DNA from: Siphonodentalium dalli | Lineage: Eukaryota; Mollusca; Scaphopoda; Gadilida; Siphonodentaliidae | DNA: 64,000 nucleotides | Assembly: GCA_032622095.1 (NCBI GenBank) | Contig: CP136064.1 | Coordinates: forward strand, 43,108,989-43,172,988 | Reading direction: 5' to 3' | In this document: positions 9,273 through 21,200 of the stretch, piece after piece | How the letters are laid out: every line of letters begins with the position of its first letter | How positions within the stretch are numbered: the stretch's first letter is position 1 | Notes under the pieces: generated by a model | The model's database searches: none | What the model was told of the DNA's origin: nothing | What the model saw: the letters and a program-made list of their open reading frames with translations, nothing else | Program-made: the position numbers and the translations under genes

Positions 9273-12200
9273 GTTCTATAGAAATTCACAGGGGACCATC
9301 TAAATGATGCCAAAGGGGTCTACTAGGAGTAGCTTTTTACGAGAAAGATAATGGTCGGGGTTAGAATTTTCTAAAGTGACGCCGTTGTTGTCAGGGGCAG
9401 AAAAGGGGGAGGGGCAGAAAAAAAATTGTCGCCGATTGCCACCAAACTTATATATAATCATCCCCATAATATGAGGAATCTAATGGCGTTGGTTTAAATA
9501 TGGAAAAAGTCGCATCGTTCGCGTCAGGGGTGCCCGGAAGGGGGGGGGGGGGGCAGATTTTTTTTCTGTCGCCGATAGCCACGAAACTTACATATAATCA
9601 TTCCCATGATATGAAGAATCCAATGGTGTGGTTTAAATATGTCAAAAGTGGCGTCGTTTGAGTCAGGGATGAACGGAAGGGGAGAGGGGCACCAAAATTG
9701 ATAAAACTAATTTTAGCGCCGATTTCCACCAAATTGATATATATTCTTCTTCATGATATAAGGAATCTAATTGTGCGATTTAACAACGCCAAATTGTTGT
9801 TTTTGGATGAGAGATTGGGAGGGGTGGGCACTAAATTTGATAATAAGTCGCCGATTGCCACCACACTTATACAAAATCATCCCCATAGTATGAGGAGTCT
9901 GATGGTGTGACTTTTATCTGTCAAATGTGGCCTCATTCGAGTCAGGGTTGCATTGAAAGGGACAGGGGCACCAAAATTGATGCACAATTTTTTTAGCGAT
10001 ACACGTTCTTATCTATGATACGAGGAATCTAATCGTGATTTAGAGACGCCATAGTGGTGCTGTTTGGGTGAGAGATGGAGAGGGGAGGGATTGGCACCAA
10101 ATCTGATAAAAAAAAAATTTAGTCGCCGATTATTACCAAACTTATAAACAATCATCTCCATGATATGAGGAGTGTAATCGTGTGGTTTAAGGAAGTCACA
10201 AGTGGGGCCATTCGAGTCAGTGGTGTATAGAGATGAGAGGGGCACAAACAATTATATCTATATGTTTAGTGCCGATTTCCACCAGATTGATACATATTCT
10301 ACTCCGTGATACGAGGAATCTTATCGTGTGGTTTAGATACACCAAATTGGTGCCCTATGGGTGAGAGATATGGGGACCTTAAATTTGATACGAATTTGTA
10401 TACTCGCCAATTTTCACCAATTTCATATATATGCATCTCTAATCTCTAATGAGTCTTAGTGTGTGCAGCTTGAGTCCGAAATAGGGACGGGAGGGTCACC
10501 AAAACTGATACAAAATATTTTTAGTTCCAATTACCATCAAATTCAGACACGTTCTTCTCAAATGATACAAGAAATAAAATCGTGCTGTCTGTCTGTCTGT
10601 CTGTCTTTTTGTCTGTCTGTGTGCGTTCTATATATAACTTCACGCGGTACAATCGAGATGGAACCAAGGCGTTCTAAGAGGGGTAACCTTTTACAAGGAA
10701 GATAATGGTGCGGGTTAAAATTTTCTAAAATGACGCTGTTGGTGGGAGGGGAAATTTAAAAAATATGGTGAAATAGTTTTGTCGCTGATTTCCACCAAAC
10801 GAATACATAATCACCTTCGCAATATGGCGTTGTTCGAGTCAGCGTTGCATCAACAATTGATTTAATAAACCAAATTCCACCAAATTCATACACGTTTTTC
10901 TCTAATGATATACCATGAATTAAATCACATTTGGTGTCGTTTGCGTCACGGATGGCGAGCGGATATGCACTATCATTGATATTCGCCGATATCCACATAT
11001 AAGTTATATACAGTCACCAGGCCATGTCCATATCAGTTTAAGTAGTTCGGCGTTCACATTTCACAATCCCGACATATGGTGACCCACATAAGTCACTTGA
11101 ACAATTATATCTTCTTAACAGTCATATTTATATGGGAATGGCAATCAAGGCATTCACACCATGAGCTAGCAAAAAGAGATAACTAGAAGAAGCATTAAAC
11201 GTATATTTATCATTCTATTGAAGAGATACATATATTCGTGCAAACTGAGAGACCTCGAACCGTCAGAGGATTGCATATATATAATAACAAAATTTAGTCT
11301 GTTCCATTCAATACACTTTCCACAAAAAGTTACAATTTGTCAAGAGATATGGAAGGCCTGTTCAAAAATAGTGGTCACAGTGTGCAGTCAAATATAGTTT
11401 CTTCTGATATACAAGAAAATGCAGTTAGTAGCACTAGACTTTTCAGGATCCTACCAATACTGACATCTGACAAGGGTTTTAGAACAGACTCATCGACTGA
11501 TATAAACAACTCAAAATCTCGCACTGTGCCTGGCACATGTAGCTGATATATCTGCGCAGCAACATTTCGTTTAAACTAAGAATATTTAGCCAATATATAT
11601 AGCACCATGAACAGAGGAGCACCTGGAAATTTCTTTGAAACATCTGTATCTTCATGGATATATGATAGCCAGGTGTCCTCGAGATCTTAGTCCAACCCAC
11701 TAGATTGATTGATACATCTCAATATGTAAAACCCAATTGTAATCTTTTATCGAACTAATGTGTTTATGATGTTCATGTATCATATTATAACGTCTAATGT
11801 ATACGCAGTTGTAAATAAATAAATACTTCATTATTGGTGGAACGGATTAATCGTGATAAACAGAATGACAATTAAGCAAGAGCATTCTCTATTCCCAACA
11901 AATATCCACAACATACATTAACCTGGGCAACGCCGGGTAACCCTGCTAGTCATTAATATAATCAAATGAGGCCAACGGTTTTTCGGCTTTTTGACAGTAA
12001 ATCAATCTAATTAATGGGTCATACATTTTGAATGAATTCCTCGATCTACTTTAGTAAATAACGCATATAATAAAAAGAAAACATTCGTGCTTTTTAGTGA
12101 ATATCGGAATTACCGATCACAGTGAGATACTGGAATCATCACTCGTGGTCATGGCCTAAAGGCCACTCGTGATGATTCCAGTATCTCACTGTGACCACTC

Positions 12201-15200
12201 ATGAGATACTTCCGGTATTCACTCAAAGAACGTCTTAGCGTCTAAGGTAACCTCTGTATAATAAGTTTAAAAAGCCATGATAAACTATGAGAAAAGATGA
12301 GAATGAATTTGTTTTCATTGCAATTGTTTTCCTGGACCAAAACCGGACCCACCCCATGGTTTCAACTGTTAAAGGGAGAAATTATGGACAAAAAATTAAA
12401 ATATAGAGCCCCGGCCGGCCGGCCCCCTTACTTGTATAGGGCTATATCATGCACTACTATGTGAATCTGATTGTTTCAATTCATTTTGAAGCTGTAATTT
12501 GTCTTACAAATGATTTTGGAAAAAAATTGCATGACATCCGGGCATTCCGGGCTCGGAGACACCCACCCGCCCGGTCCTTGTATCCTGTAATTGTTTTCCG
12601 ACCCCCCCCTGATCGTACTGGTACTTAGTACGTAGTGAGCTCATACGTCACTTTATTCCAATTGTTAACAACTCCCTTAATATGAGAAACAATATTACCC
12701 TAGCTGTCAATTGATATAACTTCTGCTGGTGGAATATCAACAATTGGCCAGTTCAGTCATACCAGCATGGACCAGCGCAGGTATACCATCACTGGCCAGT
12801 ACAAATATACCAGTATTGGTCATTACAGGTATACCAGCATTGGCCAGTGCAGGTATACCAACATTGCCCAGCGCAGGTGAACCATCATTGGTCAGTGCAG
12901 GTATTCCAGCATTGACCAGCTCAGGTATACCAGCACCGACATATATATGTATATACGTTATAAAAAAGGCAGTTGGGCCACACATACCAGGAAAGGGTGA
13001 ATTTGTTTCAGCCTTTAAGGCAATACTAGCTGAACCGAACTTCGCTTCCTTTCCGTTGAACTTTCTACACTGTAAACACATCTCCTGGATTTTTTCATTG
13101 GACACCAAACCGATCAGCAATTCTAAGTTTAAAATTCGCATATCTGTTATAGAAATGGATCATACTACATTTTCATGTGATTAAACTACATACCATATTT
13201 GAAAGATAGTGTCTTCAATCATTTTTGATGGGATCCAAAATTTGAATTTAATTGACCTGTGTTTTAATTTGATTAATGCACACACCAAATTTGAAAACAC
13301 GTGCATAACTACAAACTTAACAACCAATAAATATAAAGTTCATTCTCTCCGTCCATATCTTGGAACTGAATGTATGAAATATAGGTGCATATAACAAAAA
13401 ATAATAATTGTGCAGAGATATATCGCGTATGAATGAAGTCGATGGAGATGTGGCACGCTTATAAATGCGTAATATTGTATAGACTTTGCGACAGCGATAG
13501 CCGTATATAAAGCCAAGGACATTAAAATCCTTTGTTTCCACCTTTAGTTGTCGGTGCCTGGTCACTGATTAGACATATTAATGTTACTAAAACGGTTACA
13601 CACACGTGGGCGAATCAGACACAATCATCGTTTATAGACAGCTAGACATTTCCAAAACGTTGAGACACCAATTCACCCAGCAGTACTAGTGGTGGTGAGA
13701 TATAGAATCGTCCTCACGGGGAATATTTTACAAAGAATTGAAGTAAACTTTACACTTAGAAAACTATATAATCGATTTTCCCTTCAGTTTGAGAACATAT
13801 TTGATAAAAATACGTACATCCAATCAGGGATTGAAAGAGCAAATACATTTTAAATGCTAGTGAAATTCAATGCTATATTGCCACTGTTGTTGCAGTTGTT
13901 GTTAGTATTGTTATAAATATTTTATATTCTTATCTCGAATAAGTATATTGGTTGCATATATACTTTATCTGAATATGAAAATGACGATATACGAGGACTG
14001 GCTATGGATAACCAGGTGCCGAATGGCCGAAAAATCGTGTGCTGAACCGCAAACCCAAGTGCCGAAACGTTTAGGTGCCGAAGCCGCCATCATTCATCAC
14101 AATAGGTTGTGAAATAATTGTATGTAGACTTTATATGCCGCAGAGAAAATTACAAATCATAGCAGCATTTAGAAAAATTAACCTGCTTTTCCTTTCCTCA
14201 ACATGTGACTATAAATAGCGTTAGTCTATGATAATGTAAACATAAAGAACATTTGTATCACTTATGCGAGATGGAGATGTTTGATGGAATATACGCCGTA
14301 TTATAGGGCGTAATTACGCCGTATAAGAGTTAATTTGCCATACTATAGGGCGTAATTACGCCATATTACGGTGAATACACACCGTATACTCTAAGAAAAC
14401 AGCTCCAAATTTGGTTTGCCTAAGAAATAAATACCAGCATAGAGCCAAACAGATTGTTTCCCTCTGGAACCAATATCCTAAGTTTGGTTCTTCACAGAAC
14501 TCAGCAAATTCAAGGTTTGTGTGGGAAGACGGTCTAGTTTACATGCCCTAGTCTAAAATTTAACAATGTCCACGCGTTTTGTGACTAAGATGATATGGGG
14601 AAGTCTAAATCAAGCGGGATTCTTGAGAGCTTTCCGATGAATGTCAACAAGCCATATTTCCGACTAAATCCTGAAAAATTACCCATAATTCTGCTGTGGT
14701 TATGGAGTCGATTAATTAGGGCATTACTGTACCAATGCACACATGCCTATAGAATGTTTCGAGTCACATGCATAGACTTTGTTAATTTAATTGCTGGCGG
14801 TGGTAACTCTATTGCTCATATCACAAAGTGGACTGATTAAGGTCAGAGTTCGTTGGACATAACATTGTACTAATTCATACTTATCCATATGAACAGGGGA
14901 GAACCTACAATTGAATTCATATATGTAGTGTTAAAATCTAGTTTGAAGAATCCAAGCGCGATGGTTGCCATCGACATTACTGTTCTCATTGTGTTCGTTG
15001 GCGTGACGGTTCGTTGGTGATTATCCCTATTGCTCTGCATGAGACATGTGTGGATATAGAGTAAATAATTTTAAGGCATCATCGATATTAGATAATCTTT
15101 TATGGTATATATAGTGTGTGACGCCACTGGTTAGCTATATTAATAAATTAATAAATAAATACATAAATTGACTGAAATCAATACATATTGGATGAGGTCA

Positions 15201-18200
15201 TACGAAAAACACGAGCAGCGATTCTTCATTGGGAAATGTCTAACAATTCTTCCATTTAAAGGTATACCGTTCAGATAAGTAATTCAAAACCATCTAATGA
15301 ACCTATATTCTCTGAGCATCCTGTCATTAAGGGTTAAATATAAATAAATTATTTGCAATGATTATCGTCGATTTCGATTGACCTTATAACTTATAAGCAT
15401 TACATATTATGTCAAAGTCTAAATCACTCCTCCTGCGTTCTTGAATATGTTCATGTGTTTACAACCCGCTCTCTCCTCCCTCTCTCCTCATTTGCTCTCC
15501 CGCTATATCACACCGTTCCCCTCTTCCGTGTCTCTCACACCCTCGGTCTGACTTACATGGACCTTTTTGTGTTCTATTGAAATAGTTTCAAAGTTTTTTT
15601 TTAGATGTTTGAATTTTTCTTCTTAAAAATCGACTTTGATGAGGAGAGGTTGGCGGGCGAGCGCCCGTGCTTAACTATCACTAAGTTAGCCGTTCGATGA
15701 TGGATTTTCATCATTTATGGTATGAGTGTTTACGACCATGTGTCGACAGTTGCACACATATCATATGACACAGAGTAAGGGCTATTATTATATTTCCTAA
15801 ACCTAATATTAATGCCGTTAGTGCGATAACTTGAACAAACGCCAACCGCGGTTTCATGCATAGTTGGTATATGGATTTTTCAGAACAATATCTAGGATAG
15901 GATAGGATAGGATATTTTATTTCAATATACACATATTAATGAATAATACATTTGACAAATATTATATTGTATATTCGAGGGGGTGGCATAGTCAGACTAG
16001 ACTGTCTTACTGCCATCCCCTTAAAGAAGAAAAGATGTTACGATAGGCGGTCAAGATTTCTTGTACAAGATCGTGTTCGAAAACCAGATTGTTTACCTGA
16101 GTTATGGTCCTTATACTGTCTACTTTATCAACCATGAGACGACAAATTTAAGGAATGACAGCTGAACTGATTTCTCTTCCACAGCAAAATCTCGAAACAA
16201 ATGAAATTTTTTGTTTGTTGATAAATTCACTATGAAAGAGAAAATTCACTTGACGAAAGCCATCTGCATGCGATGCTCAACCGTTGTTAAATGATATAAA
16301 TATTGTCGGCGTACATGTGTGTGCGTCCTCTTGCGATATCGGTGTGGATGCTTTATTGAATTATTTCATGTCGGGTATCCAATAAGAAAGCCTATACATA
16401 ACCCAGGCTAACAAGCCATCACTTGCTATGCATATGTTCTACATTTATATTATCCTCGTTGTGGAATCAACACGACATTATCATTTAAAGTAATACGAAC
16501 CACAAGGCGCAAACTCCGTTTGGTATTTTTGCCAACGAACCGAAACCATTCGCAGCGCCAATTGACCGTGGCATACAGACAAACGAAACGAAACATTATG
16601 CCACCATATTTTAGCCCAAAGGCTAACATTTCATGCTGAACAGAATAGACAGATAGCACTAGATAGACAAGTTAAACAATACTGAAGAAATAGAGCAAAT
16701 TTCAAACCCAGATTATTGTCATTAATATAGATAATTCGACACTGATTAATACATTTGTACCTTTCTTAGCCAATATGCGGCGATGCACGTATACGTGATC
16801 TCAATGATGTGGTCGCCGACAAATTTAGATGACCTTCGGTGATTATTTATCATCATTGTTCTTCCATTCAATAACGTACATTTTGTTCAAATACAACTAG
16901 TAGTTTAGATACATTCACATTTTGTCCACACCGCCCACGTTCTCTTTGCAAAAGCTCAAACGAACCACACCAACTATCCCCAACGAACGAAACAAGCGTG
17001 GAACGGGCGATCCTCAGTGATTAACCCTTTACCCAACAAAACGGCCAAAACCGGCCAAATAAAGCTTCAACAGCCTAAAATATCTTCGGTCTGTCTCAAT
17101 AGAACCATACAAATATGGATATCATTGGAACCGGCTCCTTGAACACATTGTGATAGTTACAGTTATGCCCTATGCCAATGCATTCTCTTATATATGCGAG
17201 TCGACCATAGGTCGCCTCGCATATATAAGAGAATGCATTGGCCTAAATAAAATCTTTTTTTAACACTTTTTACCATTTTTTCTTACATTCTTTAACAATT
17301 TTATAATTTTTAATGTGTTAAGCCAATGCATTCTCTTATATATATGCGAGGCGACCTATGGTCGACTCGCATATATAAGAGAATGCATTGGCACAGGGCC
17401 CTTCTGTTGGGTAAAGGGTTAAGGAGTTGTTCTCTGTTGAGTCAAAACTAACCCCGCATAACCAATTTTAAAGAATGGGTCAGCATGTGTGATCGGGATG
17501 CATGTGTTTATGAATTTGATCAGATCGTGATGCGGAACGGAGCGGACCGCCAGTGGTGGTCCGGTACCGTGAAGAGATCTGACGGTTTGTGTTACAGAAA
17601 GCTTCAAGTTACTGCCGGGAAAGCTTGTATTAAACTCTGGACATCATATATAATATATTGCAGGCGCATTGTGGAAATGTGCTGTTTATTTTATTATCTC
17701 CATCATTGTGTATAAGTCAGAGAACGAATAAATCTGCATACAATTTGTTTCTCTGACTGAGTGTAGAGTCTGTATATATAGTTCAAGTTTCCGCTATCCC
17801 CACAGGCTATGATTGGGTTGAGTGCAAATTATCCCAGTCTTTCAGCACTCATAACGTTTCCATAACAGTTTCCAACTGATATATTCCAGATAGACTGGCC
17901 AATTTCCGACTTGCAGTTATGCGTACAATCGAATCGGTATTGGATGCATGCCGTTACTTTGAGTTGGATATTGCCAACTATAGGCTAGTATATCGTGATT
18001 CGCGACCTATTTTCAGTACCTTGAGATGTAGATGAGGGTCAGTTTACATGGTGTTGATGGTAATTCGCTATCGTGTCTGACATCAGTCATTGCCACTAGC
18101 AATATGCATATCCAATGTGTCTGATATAGGCCAAAATGTCGAGAACATGACAGTTGTATAAGCGGTTTTGTAATTTCAGACATTGTCATTTCAGATATCA

Positions 18201-21200
18201 AAGGGTAAAGGGAATATTACTGTAAAACACTTGAAATGAGCGGATAAATATTTTAAGTGTTCGTTTCATGAGGGATTGTTATTTTTGTCTTGAATACAAG
18301 CTGTAAAGTTAGGGACGCGTTTTAGAAAGTGTCCCGCAAACGTCTTACCTCTAAAGCGGCAATGTCCGACTTTATAAAAGGGCTTATTGTGATCGATAAT
18401 TTATATTGGAGACAACATCGTCACTTGCCCATTTGCCCCAAACACAATCAAACTATAAACATAGTCTCTATATGTATTGAAGTTCGCGAACCGGTACGGT
18501 ACCAGACCGCCATGGGTGGACCGGTCCAATGACGGCGGTCTGGTCCGGACCGCGGTCCAGCACTGGACCGCGGACCGGACCGGTTTGTTTGCGGTCGCAT
18601 CCCTAGATATGATGGATGTCTTTATGAATTGGGTCAGTTTGTGTGATCGGGATGTATTTTTTATGGATTGTGTCAGCTCGTGTTATTGAGGTGCATGTGT
18701 TTATGGATTGAGTCAGTTCGTGTTGTCAGGGTGCATGTTTTATGGATTGTGTCAGCTCGTGTTGTCAGGGTGCATGTGCTTATTGATTGGATCAGCTCGT
18801 GTTGTCAGGGTGCATGTGTTTATGGATTGTGTCAGCTCGTGTTATTGAGGTACATGTGTTTATTGGTTGGATCAGCTCGTGTTGTCAGGGTGCATGTTTT
18901 ATGGATTGTGTCAGCTCGTGTTGTCAGGGTGCATGTGTTTATTGATTGGATCAGCTCGTGTTGTCAGGGTGCATGTGTTTATGGATTGTGTCAGCTCGTG
19001 TTGTCAGGGTGCATGTGTTTATGGATTGTGTCAGCTCGTGTTATTGAGGTACATGTGTTTATTGGTTGCAGCAGCACGTGTTGTCGGGGTGCATGTTTTA
19101 TGGATTGTGTCAGCTCGTGTTGTCAGGGTGCATGTGTTTATTGATTGGATCAGCTCGTGTTGTCAGGTTGCATGTGTTTATGGATTGTGTCAGCTCGTGT
19201 TGTCAGGGTGCATGTGTTTATGGATTGTGTCAGCTCGTGTTATTGAGGTACATGTGTTTATTGGTTGCATCAGCACGTGTTGTCGGGGTGCATGTTTTAT
19301 GGATTGGGTCAGCACGTGTGATCGATTGTATGTGTTTATGAATTTGTTCAAATTGTGTGATCGGGTTACTTGTGTTTATGGATTGAGTCAGTTCGTGTGA
19401 ACGGGGCGCATGTGTTTATGAATATGATCGGTTCATGTGGTCGTGTTGCGTGTGTCTATGGATTGGGTCACTTCGTACCATATGTCGTCCAATGACGATT
19501 TTGTTTTTATAAAATAGGTAATTTCGCACAAACTCACCGCTTTATATACGCCACCCCCAAAGTCAACTCGTACCCGATTATTAGTCAACTCGTAACCTCG
19601 GTCTGAGTCAACTCGTAACCCACTGTGTCATTTCGTATCCTAAGCCTTTATTTATGACACACACCCATATTTCCGCCGTAGGAAATATATACTGATCGTT
19701 TATTATACCACAACGTTTCGAAACGATGAAAAATGTGGTGGTATATTGGATTGACTTTGTCCGTCTGTCTGTCCGTCTATCCACCGTCAGACATCTCAGC
19801 CATGAGTTCTCATTCTTTGCTTATTTAAATTTTTGGTTCCGTCCTGCCCACATTTCAGATTAGCACCGCGGGGGGGGGGGGGGGGGGCATACCAGCACCC
19901 GAAGTGCAACTTCTTGTTTTTTTAAAACAGAGAATCCGAATGCAGCAACATGTGGTCAGCACCCTGGCTACACATACGAAGCTACAATCAACGTATGCTT
20001 CATGTACAATGGTCAAACCAGAGACAACCCAGAAGCAGCGAGTTTCTGCAACAACACTGGTGGCCATTTGTTGACCATTGATTCTCAGACAAAACAGGAC
20101 CGGTTGTTGGCCGTAGCGAACAATATCATCACAGGTGGTGAGTAGCGATATTGATATGGGTGGTCCTTTTAGCTTAACTGTATTTATATGGGTTGCCGTC
20201 CGTCGTCCTTTTTTATGTTCGTTCCTGAAAATTTATTCTTCACAACGTACAGACTAAAATGATTCACCCGATCGTTGTCAAACTTAATTTTGATCTTCGG
20301 TTGACCTCTACGATGGGAGCCGTCAATTATACCCCCCCCCCGAAATTCGTTAATAACTTGGACGCCAGCAGCCATCCTGGATTTCAGATTTGATTCCATC
20401 AGCTCAGAATTATTCATGATCATCTCTATATCACAGGTAACACAAAATTGGTCACATAACTAAAAGTACCTATATATAAGACAAGGTTCATAACTCCCGA
20501 ATTGTGCAATATCCGCATGTTGTCAGTCAAACCTGTGGCAAAATAGTAATGAAACAGTGATATTACTCGAATCATCCCCTTCATTTTGGTATATTCACAC
20601 ACCCTCTATATTCACACAATTAGCGCCCGTAAGAATCAGTACAAATCACCATACTGTTTACACGAACATTTCCGATGTTCATCAACCAATAACTACGGCC
20701 ACCACTTCATAAAAAAAATGATGATCCACATACGTCACTTTGAATTTGTTTTAATCTCTATAAAAGCCGTACACATTCATAGTGTATTTGAGATAAAATA
20801 TCAAAACAGGTATACATGTGAAATTATTATTTACAAGTGATCAAGCAAATTACAGATTCAAGAAACACAACAAATTCTCGCCATTGACATCGGCATTTAT
20901 TATCATGTATTCGTCCTATACGTTGCGACGGAGTCAGTTTAATATGCCCTTCTTAGAAAAACACAGATAATCCCTAAAATATATTCATGTGAAACAAATA
21001 TATAGTTTACCAGACCTGTCTTCAATCAGTATTTGCAGTGCCCCGGTTCTTGGAAGTGAGAGAAATATATATATTTCTTATAAGGATATGCCATTAGAAC
21101 TCTCTGGCTAAAAACTAGTAATAGTAAAGAAATGTAATTGATTCAAGTAAATACTGTTCGTATACATTTAAAGGCGGACTGGTTCCGTCGCACGTGCTCG

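Larger units (their letters stand above)
9217..11950 (+). mobile_element. Non-autonomous Helitron (Helentron-like), 2.7 kb
   Basis: The 5' end is ATCTATATCTATATTTGCG followed by a (TCTG)n run, a common Helentron start. The 3' end (11920-11950) has a CCTGGGCAACGCCGGG hairpin, then GTAACCCTGCTAG followed by T, the hairpin-plus-CTAG ending of Helitron-family elements. No TIRs or target duplication are expected, and none is seen. The interior has about eight copies of a roughly 135-bp unit (9425-10560) and no Rep/helicase ORF, so it would need enzyme in trans. Confidence 0.75.
8419..19930 (+). other. Intron 1 of the lectin gene (11.5 kb)
   Basis: GT at 8419-8420 and AG at 19929-19930. The intron is packed with repeats listed separately. 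The remaining parts (8419-9215, 11951-12095, 12224-12730, 12946-14280, 14393-14640, 14736-15890, 16111-17020, 19471-19868) show no further gene, RNA or convincing repeat. ORFs within them are short and domain-free. Confidence 0.8.

Noticed and set aside
18668-19400. Long Cys/Val-rich plus-strand ORFs with repeated segments
   Set aside because: They are frame-shifted readings of a 40-bp tandem repeat; a 40-bp unit cannot keep one protein repeat in frame, and there is no domain or start context.
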